20,600 nucleotides of DNA from a virus. The stretch covers positions 1 through 20,600 of the IMG/VR virus record IMGVR_UViG_3300008120_006424. One strand, written 5' to 3'. Position 1 is the stretch's first letter, and every line of letters begins with the position of its first letter. The position numbers and the translations under genes are program-made. Below the pieces are notes generated by a model. That model did not search any database, was not told the origin of the DNA, and worked only from the letters and a program-made list of their open reading frames with translations. Below, piece after piece: positions 12,001-16,574 of this stretch.

Positions 12001-15000
12001 GCGCTCCTCCCACCAAGTAGGCTTGTTAGCGAACCCTAACATTTCCCATGGGGTCAGATTAGGAGTAGTAGTGTCATATAGATATTGATATGCGCCTCTC
12101 CAATAACCCTGTTGGATTTGCTCGCCGGTCAACTTGTTGCTTGAGTTAGTGTAGTTGTAGGTGAACTCGTTGTTTCTATTAAAGAACTGAGTCTTGTAAT
12201 CAATTCTGTTCTGACCAACCCAATTCAAGAAATTAGTTGAATACATCTGCAACCATTCATCATATGAATAGTCACTGTCTCTGAAGAAGCCAGGCAATAC
12301 GTCATAGAACTTGATTGGAACTTCTGTGCTTAGCTTAACGTTGTTGTAAACTCTCTTTTCAAATTCCAATAGTGTTTGGTCTCTGAAGTCTAAAAGTGTG
12401 TCAGTCTGAGGAATGTAGGTACCATATAGCTTTGTATATGATCCGTCGTGTCCCTTAATGAAATATGTAGGTGTAGAATAATTGCTGTCTAATACAACAC
12501 TAGGTTCGTACAAAGCATAGAGTCCGAGCTTACTCGGAGTATAAGGAACAAATGATCCATATGTCTGATTATATTCTTTAACTATGATTTGGTCGCCGGG
12601 TACCAAATCTAAAGTAACGGTGACAGTTGGGCTATCAGCACTGATAGTGTAGTCCACATTTCTTAGGAGCTGTCTTTGTACTAGATTGTTATTGACGGTT
12701 CTGTTCAAGTATACTAATACGCTGTCATAGTTAGCTGATTCAAAATTATAAACTTTGCTCAACGGATAGCGAGTTACGTCGGTGTTGCTATTAAAGTTAT
12801 ATGTATTTACCGCTAGCGGCGATCTATTTGGCAGCATGTCTGACCAGTAGAATGAGCTAATCTCACTCTTACTCGCTGCAATCTGCTCAATAGCTTCGTC
12901 AAGAATTTCTGCTGGGGTGTTTCTAATAGTGAACTGGGTATTTTGTACAGTGTCAACCAATAGTTGCTTGAACTTGACATACTCATTGCTCGTAAACATC
13001 AATGCGTTTAATAGGTCATATTTTGTTTTACGTAAGAACACACCCGGTAGTACCATTGAAGCACTGTTCTGAATAATCTTAGTACCATATGGGGTTAAGT
13101 CACCGCAGTCTCTATAGTTATTTGAGCCAAAGATATCACCAGTAGTGTTTGGTGCATTGACAAAGATATCTTGATAGTGATTGCGAATGTCACCCAAATC
13201 TGCTACAGTCAAGTCTTCGTTGAATGGGTTGCTGTTCAAGTTGTCAGGAATCTGATAGAATCCGCTCTGACTGACTTGATCACTCAGAAGCAATACTTGA
13301 ATTACGGTGTCTACATCAGGTGCACTGTTTAAGGTAATTCTTGTAGCAGTATCAAATATTTCAACGGTGTAATCAGTTGGTTCTAGGTACTTGTTATTGT
13401 TATATACTTTTACTCTTGGCCAACCTACACTGTCAAATTCTACTTCAGGTAACGCAGCAACATCACAAACAAACTGAGTTGTTGGGGTAGCAACATTATA
13501 TCTGAAGTTGAATTCTTGATACTGTACACTGTTTTCTACTGCTGTTACCCAGCCCAATTCTCTAGCAAATTCAATTCTATTGATATAGTTATGTACGTAA
13601 CCAGTATTTACTTGCTGTGTTATTGATTCAATACCGCGCACATAGTTAAAGGTATCAGAATTGATAGTAACGTCAAAGCTAATATCTCCGATATTGCCTA
13701 CATCAGTGAATCTTACAGGGAAACCTAAGATAGGATCGTCAACTGTTAATGGATTAATACCATATGAGAAAAGCGTAGTTCCAGTAAAGCTTGTACTATT
13801 ATAAACTGTGCTGTCTGAAAGACTTATACCATTATCGTCAAACACATCAAATAGAGGAGCCTGATTAACAGTTACTTTCTGCTGTGCTTGTAGCCATTCA
13901 ATGCCATCAAAATAGAATGTTTTACCTTGCTCGGTGAAGCCTCTCGTGATGACAACCTGCTGATCTACTTCAACATTAGTGTCTTCAGCTTCAATCAACA
14001 CAATCTGTGGACTACCACCTAAAGTAGTAACAACGATATCTACAACGTAAATCTTATGCTTTGTACCTTCGTCGGTATCGTTAGAGAAAATAATTCTTGA
14101 TCCAGGGAAAACAGAATAGTTGCTTACTGTAGTGTCAGTACCAACGATTGATGTTGTTCCGCCAACAATGTCTTGTGGGAACGGATAATTGATAGTGAGA
14201 GTGGTCGTTGTCCCGTCATCAGTGAGATTAATAATCTGTGCATTAGTAGGTATAATATTTAATACGTCACCGACATACATCCCAATTTGGAATACCCCAG
14301 TAACATCGTCTGACGGAACAGTTACAGTTGTCTGATCATCTATTAAGCGTCCAGTACCGGTGCCAGGAACTAGGAGATCGTTTCCGTCTTTAACACATAC
14401 GATTTTGTCACCCGGAAAATACGTAACGCCCAACGTTCCTGCTAACTCATTCCATGAATCTTGTATAGTGTCATCAACGTTGACAAGCTCATATGTTTTA
14501 CCCAGCTCCATGGATACTACATTGACTATGACAGTTGGTGTGCTTGCAACTACAGCAGTGTTGCCAGTATAGGTTTCTACGTCAGGGAAATAATTGTTTA
14601 ACCCTGCAACCTGAGACAATGCATCTGTTGCACGAGTATCAAAGAAGTCAACTGGTCTCTTACCTTGAGTACCTGCATCAAACATTTTTAAGTTAGGATA
14701 AAACTCAATGATTGGTTCGGGGTCAATTGGAACAAACAATTCAATATCATAATCAGTGTCGTCATAGCCTACAGTATCGTATGGTATGAAGTCTCCTCTA
14801 GAGAATTTCTCAGGAACAATTAATTCACTGACCGGAATCAATTCTATTGCTGTACCTACGCCCTCAACATAATATTCGCCTGAGCGATATGAATTAGGGA
14901 AGACGTTACCATCAAATTGAACCTTCAATCCATTCGTGAACTGTACGCCGTTAGGTGAGGTGTAAGTTGTTCTACCTAAGATTTCTGTTTCAATATTAAT

Positions 15001-16566
15001 AAAGTTGTCTATGTCAGAATCATTAATTTTAATTACGCCGACTTTATTTGGATTGATTCCATCTTGATAATACAACACATCAAGCGGTGCAGTAATAATA
15101 GGTATCATACTAATAACACCTAAATTATTTCTGTAAAACGATCTACTGATGTATTGGTCACCGAATCTCGGAGAAATCTTTTCATTATTAGGAATAGTAC
15201 CATCAGGTAACAGTCTAATAATAGGATTATCGGGATCACCTACATACTGAATTCTGTAGAAGTTCTCACTTACTACAGTGTTAAATCCATTCTGAAACTG
15301 GCCCTGATTGATGTTAACAATCATGTTGGCGCCTGACTGAGAAAATACAGTTACAGTATCACCTTCAAGGTCTTCGGAAATAGTGAAGTCGGTTGAGTTG
15401 ATAATATCTTTTACAAAATATACTTGACCTTCAACGATGCCACCTAATAGCACTCCACTAAAGGTTACAGTTTGATTAGGAATTAGTTCATCTGTAGTGA
15501 AGCCCGATGCCATTGATAATCTATTACCACTAGCGTTAGTGCTACCGACAGTGACAGTCTTAGGTTCTGTAAAGGACGGATCATTTACGTCATAAGTTGT
15601 GCTGTCATAATACGATGAGACGAATCCTTGCTCATCTGGTACTCCGGTGTCGTAGAACAGTATTCTTAGGCCTTCTAAGCCAGTCACACCGTCAATATTA
15701 TCTAGTCCGGGATAAATTACGCCTGTAGCAGGGTCATTAATCGTATACAGATTTCTACCGTTAACCTGATCAAACGGAATATTGCAAATTACGTCAACCA
15801 TATTGTTGCCAGGGAAAACAAATTGATCCTGTGCATTCTTGAATGGGACGTTGAATGTTACGATGCCTACTTCAGTACCGTTGTTATCCACACCAAATAC
15901 TTCTCTTGTAGGTAGATTTTCTTGTGTGGGAGAAAATCCACTAGTACCTGGCTCAGTCTGAATCCAGAACTGTGAAGTTTGATTTACTTCAAATCTATAT
16001 GTGCCACCGCGAATCACTGAGATTGTAGGATTCGTTCCTGTTCCAATCGCTGATCCGACTTCGCTGATTTCATAGCTATTAGGGAAGTCAGTGACAACAT
16101 AATCTTGGTTGATGAATACAGTACTGGGAGCAACTGTAACTGCTGGGGCACCAATTGGTAACCAGTAGTATTCATAATAGTTGACCAACTTATCTAGATT
16201 AGTGAAGCTGTCCCATGAGTAGATTTGACTGTTGAATAATCTATCGTTGTTATTAGTAATAGCACCCTGTTGTTTGAGCGAATCAATTATGCCCGGGTAT
16301 GTAATAAAATCATTAGCAATTTCTTCTTCTGCTTTTGTAAACACCACGCTTGGTTCTAATTGATAATCTGCACGAGTTTTGGTTGGCTCTGTGACATAAT
16401 AATCAAGCGCATTAATTCCCGAACCAAATTTGCTACCAACATATCCCTGTACACGAGTTGACGAAGGATTGCTTACGAGTCTATCAAGTGTAGCCGAGAG
16501 GAACTGACTGTTGGTGGGTGTTTGGAAAATTTCCGGAAGAAAATTTAGTGTTCTAATGCGTGCCAT
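1..16566 (-). CDS. Giant phage virion structural protein (baseplate/tail, gp7/gpI position), C-terminus beyond window
   Basis: One reading frame runs from ATG at 16566-16564 to the window edge. I read every codon and found no stop in 5,522 codons, so the visible part alone is roughly 600 kDa. It starts MARIRTLNFLPEIFQ, 8 bases after the stop of the gp6 C-terminal segment, without a clear Shine-Dalgarno site (the leader reads AGATAAGTACATAT), so it is probably coupled to gp6. Visible layout: an N-terminal region (residues 1 to about 180), mixed beta-rich modules to about residue 1350, a long non-repetitive core (about 1350-2280), seven FG-GAP-like blades (about 2412-3149), a further non-repetitive part including about 3570-3710, a ladder of short beta modules (about 4140-4780), and seven Asp-box-like blades (about 4936-5316). 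Position after gp25 and gp6 suggests a virion baseplate protein. Its function is inferred; I recognise its style from large phages but cannot name a gene. Confidence 0.9.
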   Translation of the reverse strand, partial: MARIRTLNFLPEIFQTPTNSQFLSATLDRLVSNPSSTRVQGYVGSKFGSGINALDYYVTEPTKTRADYQLEPSVVFTKAEEEIANDFITYPGIIDSLKQQGAITNNNDRLFNSQIYSWDSFTNLDKLVNYYEYYWLPIGAPAVTVAPSTVFINQDYVVTDFPNSYEISEVGSAIGTGTNPTISVIRGGTYRFEVNQTSQFWIQTEPGTSGFSPTQENLPTREVFGVDNNGTEVGIVTFNVPFKNAQDQFVFPGNNMVDVICNIPFDQVNGRNLYTINDPATGVIYPGLDNIDGVTGLEGLRILFYDTGVPDEQGFVSSYYDSTTYDVNDPSFTEPKTVTVGSTNASGNRLSMASGFTTDELIPNQTVTFSGVLLGGIVEGQVYFVKDIINSTDFTISEDLEGDTVTVFSQSGANMIVNINQGQFQNGFNTVVSENFYRIQYVGDPDNPIIRLLPDGTIPNNEKISPRFGDQYISRSFYRNNLGVISMIPIITAPLDVLYYQDGINPNKVGVIKINDSDIDNFINIETEILGRTTYTSPNGVQFTNGLKVQFDGNVFPNSYRSGEYYVEGVGTAIELIPVSELIVPEKFSRGDFIPYDTVGYDDTDYDIELFVPIDPEPIIEFYPNLKMFDAGTQGKRPVDFFDTRATDALSQVAGLNNYFPDVETYTGNTAVVASTPTVIVNVVSMELGKTYELVNVDDTIQDSWNELAGTLGVTYFPGDKIVCVKDGNDLLVPGTGTGRLIDDQTTVTVPSDDVTGVFQIGMYVGDVLNIIPTNAQIINLTDDGTTTTLTINYPFPQDIVGGTTSIVGTDTTVSNYSVFPGSRIIFSNDTDEGTKHKIYVVDIVVTTLGGSPQIVLIEAEDTNVEVDQQVVITRGFTEQGKTFYFDGIEWLQAQQKVTVNQAPLFDVFDDNGISLSDSTVYNSTSFTGTTLFSYGINPLTVDDPILGFPVRFTDVGNIGDISFDVTINSDTFNYVRGIESITQQVNTGYVHNYINRIEFARELGWVTAVENSVQYQEFNFRYNVATPTTQFVCDVAALPEVEFDSVGWPRVKVYNNNKYLEPTDYTVEIFDTATRITLNSAPDVDTVIQVLLLSDQVSQSGFYQIPDNLNSNPFNEDLTVADLGDIRNHYQDIFVNAPNTTGDIFGSNNYRDCGDLTPYGTKIIQNSASMVLPGVFLRKTKYDLLNALMFTSNEYVKFKQLLVDTVQNTQFTIRNTPAEILDEAIEQIAASKSEISSFYWSDMLPNRSPLAVNTYNFNSNTDVTRYPLSKVYNFESANYDSVLVYLNRTVNNNLVQRQLLRNVDYTISADSPTVTVTLDLVPGDQIIVKEYNQTYGSFVPYTPSKLGLYALYEPSVVLDSNYSTPTYFIKGHDGSYTKLYGTYIPQTDTLLDFRDQTLLEFEKRVYNNVKLSTEVPIKFYDVLPGFFRDSDYSYDEWLQMYSTNFLNWVGQNRIDYKTQFFNRNNEFTYNYTNSSNKLTGEQIQQGYWRGAYQYLYDTTTPNLTPWEMLGFANKPTWWEERYGPAPYTSDNLVLWGDLESGRVYSADGTSVIVPEVARPGLLDIIPVNSNGNLLSPLNSIVGTYNANTFQKDWKVGDDGPAELSYRRSSTYPFDVIKLFAMTKPAEFYNLAVDLDNYKYNAEFNQYLVNNRDHLIISDVEIYGDGIAKTSYINWIVDYEKQFGVDTTQEIKQALRNLDVRLAYRLAGYSDKTLLKFYVEKGSPNTANASLLIPDESYQVLLYDNQPFDKVVFSSVIIQKTVQGGFTVFGNSQSFAYFIIKAPVNSGRSELVTVLDKTVKLATDYSSKEVLVPYGTTFYSIQEVAQFLMSYNAYLTDKGMKFNEVQAGTEINWELMVQQFMYWTQMGWEDGSLITLNPAANDLVFDKEGSIVQPLTIQQQNFILNQDLYPIQINTLCVNRDGTYFKVHTLNEGDSMSFAQFNVSNFEHGIVFNNTTLFNDVIYNLVTGLRQNRITLRGTKTSEWNGTVDAWGFIINQDNVKEWSKDVKYPKGSIVLHKNKYYTALRLSEPSTVFNDLDWKLINYEDVQKGLLPNSATRSFESTLYYNCNEANLEQDADLLSFSLIGYRPRDYLALADLTDITQINVYKNMIKNKGTVNAVTAFDGVNLPQGGIEYEVYENWAIKSGDYGGLLSQNFVEFRVDQNLLTGNPSIVSLTNGVYTEGSQQEVPIYSLFNYGDTITDPNVLAVTTDPYNNLYPSAGYANFNDVKMSSFYYGGLPNGVNKDGIVVPIQNFYVRDYLWLASFKEKWGIFSWSPIGEVVEVAANLNNTATVTFSKPHNLKNLDPIAIVNFSTNVDGYYIVTQVVNLNQVIINLSISNIGSESITGSGVGMFIYSQRVAQPGDINTLPLLEAEFSKNTVWVDENTDGGWAVYRKGINYARQGELSTTTSSTFGNSVAFTESAGYLVADSANGVVYRYYYKNSNYDLAETITNDTSFGEKIVHNDNTFVISQPTTDPTVYIYAWNDTALANELLLTQTIAAPMGVTDWGSELAISGDGNWVYVSDTLNTQVYVYRKNNQEFSAGYFVPTQTYVITELGTTDFTAIGAIENSVGITFEATGIGSGTGTAINATYELVNIIENPDIVTAGSFIIGEEYKIASLGNTDFTLVGAASNNVGVVFTATGPGTGTGTASAQSNGFGTAISTDFDSDCLFIGAPNKDYSVSVTNWGEVYFYQRSVQNFESTAVSTLTQPQFFALGWTPDTATKAVTATSDSTDRITLANVSGISVNDAITFVGTGLAGTDIIAYKTYYVAGISGSAITIKESRSTNAIVQLSTVSSISNATAHVQSELLLVNVNGRMVQDNNYAVVGSSLVYTGSLNAGDIVEVSGNDFYNVQTFNAASNSAINIQFGYDLDVTRQASELLIGSPYEIDSENREGLVYRFTNGGARFGIVVGENQCFLSTTRSVLINGYQVTLAAGTAAAVANQIVNSRVPNITASATTDNKLIIQVVDPNLAEINNKLMVTAFDTATLDELGISVYSPTQVIPCPHKEGPTEFGKTIKFNQFDSVVIAAPAGPNFVATTFDFTDDENLDNDTVFDNNATRFLEDYPNAGAVYMFDLLTNNNGSLLNPGAFVYAQPSNSATLDFVINPYYGEAVDFYDNTVIVGAPNQIINPSQVGQVTTFVNATGVRNWSEFRQSAPIVDINKIQNTQLFSASTNNTLINLDYMDPLQDKLLGAIRENIDYVSPEDPARYNVDPLNISANTWGSQQVGKIWFNTSTVRFVNYHQNDVVYNSEYWGTVFPGSDISVCTWVASNVLPGQYQGPGTPIDATKYAVGSRLNASNIVTPVYYFWVRNSGLIVKEREKTLSDAVLASYIANPQSSGIAYMAPLLPNTFALYNSAEYINDADSVFHIGFATNQDTDVPHNEFKLIRQNFPDDFLPGLMPGERPFSLYARMLDSLSGTTISGEIVPNPFLPLAVQSGVLARPRQSFFYNRFEALKNYLTYANAVLVQYPITEIKPDISFAFVSDEFYNTADYWEYINWWAPGYNNSTRAFVQVPLYADLAELVVNPDTLVKVDNNGTGSFEIYRYDGEGVWTRVGLENGTIQFSSALWEYAKFGLGYGNDFYDTIPYDDYPSEATRNIIRLLNEQIYTQELLIHRNKSLILLLEYIQTETIESQNYLPWLSKTSLMDVFHTVRELRPFEVFKSDNVEFLEGYINEVKPYHVVLKEFLVKYDGMEVYDGNFTDFDVPATYNNNFDQYISPQLVFTDPDNEYTYDENSPIWSTAPYTQWYQNYGLSLTGQENYLITTLKSYMDLGSNVMLVDNASGFPSNGVIQIDGEIISYAFVDRNLNLLGGLSRGLNNSQVSEHIPDSDIFIDLPAVVVLDEGSGYTQVPKVIAHVDTTLYPAPRKEAILQAVMSGGRVSSVQVIDPGAGYVVLPEIKIDSAYTILFSDTDINASLNTININAPFLRTGEIVKFNSGTGGAKPTNLVDDSWYYVGVLESLPSVIIALYTNYSDAVKDQNRINIAPGLASDDMSLSPGARASTITSSAPTRENNITLRFDRTTYNSQVIDWESGTFYGAFFAGTYYNSDKISSSAITLENTEPDINTILASAQGVALQISDVTDEEELVWSAFTRYVSETSAIDNSISLVPQDGNNPDLSELEPNASGTTIGFYIGMPIKFIGTVIGGLSEGVTYYVSEIIDEIKFCVSDTISGSTRVLNNGTVNAPLLECYTGNINETVIVSVEYPGIIEATQTQSVTNAITVPLSPVGTGGTIGFYTNLPVFFTGNVFGGIIENFNYYVTSVIDNQTFTISETQNPVTTTVTQTKATGNILVVGSINGISRNDPIIITSLTGGLALSGIVAGKTYYVSQFISPTEITISEVVNGPVLVVSNRVGTAVLTNQKDTVKLTNATGSMTMNVSLPVSPGQVDGQLFTLYQTSGQFTDIAPSGANYSDLIDRQIRATIGTVNKIAISENDGGTFNFYVNMPIQVLQNVGGLTTGTTYYITEYSGMVDPLNSELTLPNIQVEVTNSSDIGNVLTCTVDLLRGFDGTDSLYEKMPITFQGTGLGGIVIDQEYYVKTIVSATQFTVSEVVDGPVKVLTLANGLMVGTGDPYIKVSTSKGGSAVSLTDNNSATSSFTQFITVDPVFDLSYLLGGYNAIISTPGEGFAISNTILIPGTAVDGTSPANDILLTVNTIDEDGGITSVIRSGTPPSVANQYYMQVRSTNTLAVYKNSLLTIPATPAEFDYVGYTTATVTETQASTDIITVNSTAEFAVNDAVVFTGDVTGGMNLGQTYYILDNGNFTATTLQISDTPGGSVIPLSTATSQNYSMAKLGSVAFLPEPFFFNQSIVRYNNRVYVCVVSNNDDEFIFGKWELLDSGDRRLNAMDRVIGYYQPTSNMPGVDLQQLFEGTTYPNPTYQGNNFDPNLQYGVDTILTPLPFYPSEVDISGIVWNGDNYLASANLPGYNAILTSEDGETWTINQLTNNNINTTSISQLNGFYFLTSANPTVPLLRSVNGVAWSAVSYFVPFGTTELELQNLAALNIPSLSLNDVAYCTIGDAWVSVGRNILRSEDGIVWRELTEFNPSLEYELNAVSSITGANCQGLVAVGKGKQPDYSTGVTQLVPIGLIFYSQNSVNWNQIQPLTDKGLYGVSSDGTTVIAVGERQVIYYTQNGFDWVGLNEVGCVFVDSINNYLNVTNTAGFNDGSLGTPVRFNRSFSTIAANTTYYVREIISSTQVTLSSTLDGSVLTLSSASVPENTRMFVYDASDPIPATLNDILYANSLWITVGDEGTIKTSTDGIVWETRTSNTTNNLNNVTYNEDQGVFVVVGENNTILTSADGISWEETSVFDPIVPVYDVKGANFQFGYAPEELVAGVVSDNLALIVNTRPGSNWPVVEYGHTGFNVNSIEIAPTFGEQVEYSFANLVNVPVTLRVQVINGTTELGTTLSPDAYTIDWINKKIILDQAISFSPRLDKLRIDVYEAGNGDQLVKASTDTYPIITDSDFGFREINLPCNYSATIFEGGGALRPGTDNVNVRVFETESVTNRIFCDE
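214..363 (-). repeat. YxVNG-type beta module, copy 4
   Basis: The segment VQVINGTTELGTTLSPDAYT is followed by IDWINKKIILDQAISF and DKLRIDVYEAG. It follows the Asp-box-like propeller and is close to the left edge, so similar modules may continue past the window. Confidence 0.55.
619..1761 (-). repeat. Seven Asp-box/BNR-like beta-propeller blades within the giant protein
   Basis: Seven units follow the Asp-box pattern of two hydrophobic residues, a polar turn (S/T-x-D/N-G/S) and a Trp. In N to C order they are 1717-1761 (ILTSEDGETW), 1591-1635 (LLRSVNGVAW), 1420-1461 (ILRSEDGIVW), 1237-1278 (IFYSQNSVNW), 1120-1164 (IYYTQNGFDW), 742-786 (IKTSTDGIVW) and 619-663 (ILTSADGISW). Most are preceded by a strand such as WVSVG, VIAVG, WITVG or FVVVG. 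This is the arrangement of BNR or Ycf48-like propellers, found in sialidases and sugar-binding proteins. No sialidase catalytic Arg triad can be assigned, so a binding or structural role is more likely than an enzyme. An extra module is inserted between blades 5 and 6. Confidence 0.75.
937..1041 (-). repeat. GG...YYV-type module between Asp-box-like blades 5 and 6
   Basis: The segment TPVRFNRSFSTIAANTTYYV continues REIISSTQVTLSS and keeps the TYYVREI and terminal strand of the ladder module, but it lacks the GG turn. It interrupts the otherwise regular blade spacing: blade 5 ends at 1120 and blade 6 starts at 786. The same kind of module is therefore found inside both propellers. Confidence 0.6.
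2218..4149 (-). repeat. Ladder of GG...YYV beta modules in the distal part of the giant protein
   Basis: Six copies of a module of about 40 residues occur here. The pattern is M/D-P-I-x-F-x-G-x-x-x-G-G-I-x-x-G-x-x-Y-Y-V-x-x-I, then a polar gap and FTISE. Approximate positions: 4036-4149 (GGLSEGVTYYVSEI), 3727-3840 (GGIIENFNYYV, FTISE), 3523-3642 (IVAGKTYYVSQF, ITISE), 3133-3222 (GGLTTGTTYYITEY), 2893-3003 (GGIVIDQEYYVKTI, FTVSE) and 2218-2343 (GGMNLGQTYYILD). The copies are diverged, so they are old or under diversifying change, not a fresh duplication. Modules of this sort are familiar from phage tail fibres and large virion proteins. Their binding partner cannot be told from the sequence. 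Confidence 0.75.
4849..5037 (-). repeat. Pair of GxGYxxxP modules
   Basis: Two short units are present: VVVLDEGSGYTQVPKVIAHV at 4984-5037 and VQVIDPGAGYVVLPEIKI at 4849-4911. Each has a V-rich strand, an acidic turn, G-x-G-Y and a P that begins the next strand. This motif recurs in phage and other large surface proteins, by general knowledge. Only two copies are visible here. Confidence 0.6.
5440..5870 (-). other. Helical, conserved-looking segment of the giant protein
   Basis: This covers residues of about 3570-3710, between the two repeat-rich zones. It contains ATRNIIRLLNEQIYTQELLI, then KSLILLLEYIQTE, a segment ending LPWLSKTSLMDVFHTVREL, and GYINEVKPYHVVLKEFLVKY. Unlike the surrounding beta-rich sequence it is clearly helix-rich and hydrophobic in a regular pattern. 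It may be a hinge or an oligomerisation element that separates the FG-GAP propeller from the distal modules. That role is inference only. Confidence 0.4.
8026..8133 (-). repeat. YxVNG-type beta module, copy 3
   Basis: The segment LLVNVNGRMVQDNNYAVV, followed by SLVYTGSLNAGDIVEVSG, is the most typical copy, with the VNG turn and the GDIVEV strand. It sits between FG-GAP-like blades 4 and 5, directly after a GG...YYV module. Confidence 0.65.
8212..8325 (-). repeat. GG...YYV-type module between FG-GAP-like blades 4 and 5
   Basis: The segment VNDAITFVGTGLAG...KTYYVAGI...AITIKES follows the ladder module pattern, with AG in place of GG and a slightly longer turn. It sits between propeller blades 4 (ending 8479) and 5 (starting 7965). 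It is followed by a short YxVNG-type module at 8026-8133, so this inter-blade excursion carries at least two small beta modules. Confidence 0.65.
8611..8931 (-). repeat. Tandem pair of 43-residue modules (GTGTGTA type) between propeller blades 3 and 4
   Basis: There are two copies of exactly 43 residues: 8803-8931 (TDFTAIGA in the middle, ending GIGSGTGTA) and 8611-8739 (TDFTLVGA in the middle, ending GPGTGTGTA). They are identical at 24 of 43 positions and separated by 21 residues. Conserved features are a leading F, a Y at position 7, LG at 12-13, TDFT at 15-18, VG at 27-28, F at 31, and the Gly-Thr tail. This module type is common in phage tail and fibre proteins, from general knowledge. 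It lies in the loop between FG-GAP-like blades 3 and 4. It also creates a misleading open frame on the plus strand. Confidence 0.8.
9725..12520 (-). other. Non-repetitive core of the giant protein
   Basis: This covers roughly residues 1350-2280. The stretch lacks the short beta modules seen on both sides and is rich in aromatic residues and charged helices. Landmarks are LTPWEMLGFANKPTWWEERY followed by GPAPYTSDNLVLWGDL near 11950-12075, SYINWIVDYEKQFGVD followed by LRNLDVRLAYRLAGYSDK near 11430-11580, and WELMVQQFMYWTQMGWEDG near 10945-11010. The many Trp and Tyr residues and the dense, non-repetitive sequence suggest a folded, conserved core rather than a variable fibre. I recall similar motifs in large structural proteins of other big myophages but cannot confirm this here. 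No catalytic motif is recognised. Confidence 0.5.
12574..12720 (-). repeat. YxVNG-type beta module, copy 2
   Basis: The segment VLVYLNRTVNNNLVQRQLL is followed by VDYTISADSPTVTVTLDLVP and GDQIIVKEY. It has the DYTI strand and the terminal GDxIxV strand expected of the module. It lies 0.6 kb downstream (in the coding direction) of copy 1, just before the non-repetitive core. Confidence 0.6.
13279..13422 (-). repeat. YxVNG-type beta module, copy 1
   Basis: The segment VKVYNNNKYLEPTDYTVEIF is followed by TRITLNSAPDVDTVIQVLLL. It has the layout of the phage tail module in which a short named strand and an Asn turn lead to DYTV, a hydrophobic strand and a final D-x-I-x-V strand. The module occurs at least four times in the giant protein. 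Confidence 0.6.
15373..15480 (-). repeat. Isolated GG...YYV-type module near the N-terminus of the giant protein
   Basis: This is one more copy of the distal ladder module, at about residues 363-398. It reads QTVTFSGVLLGGIVEGQVYF and continues VKDI...DFTISE. It is over 11 kb from the main ladder. The copy has YF in place of YY but keeps the GG turn and the FTISE strand. Confidence 0.7.
16020..16566 (-). other. N-terminal region of the giant protein, possible wedge-attachment domain
   Basis: This covers residues 1 to about 180. The opening LNFLPEIFQ...FLSATLDRLV (residues 7-31) has the pattern of a short LP-E-I/Y motif followed by a helix, faintly like the start of tail protein I (gpI) of P2-like phages. 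An aromatic-rich stretch follows around residues 125-140 (NYYEYYWLPIG). The region has none of the short beta repeats found further along. Because it follows gp25 and gp6 directly, it is the natural candidate for docking on gp6. The resemblance is weak and by eye; structure prediction would be needed to establish homology. Confidence 0.35.
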
Positions 16567-16574
16567 ATATGTAC

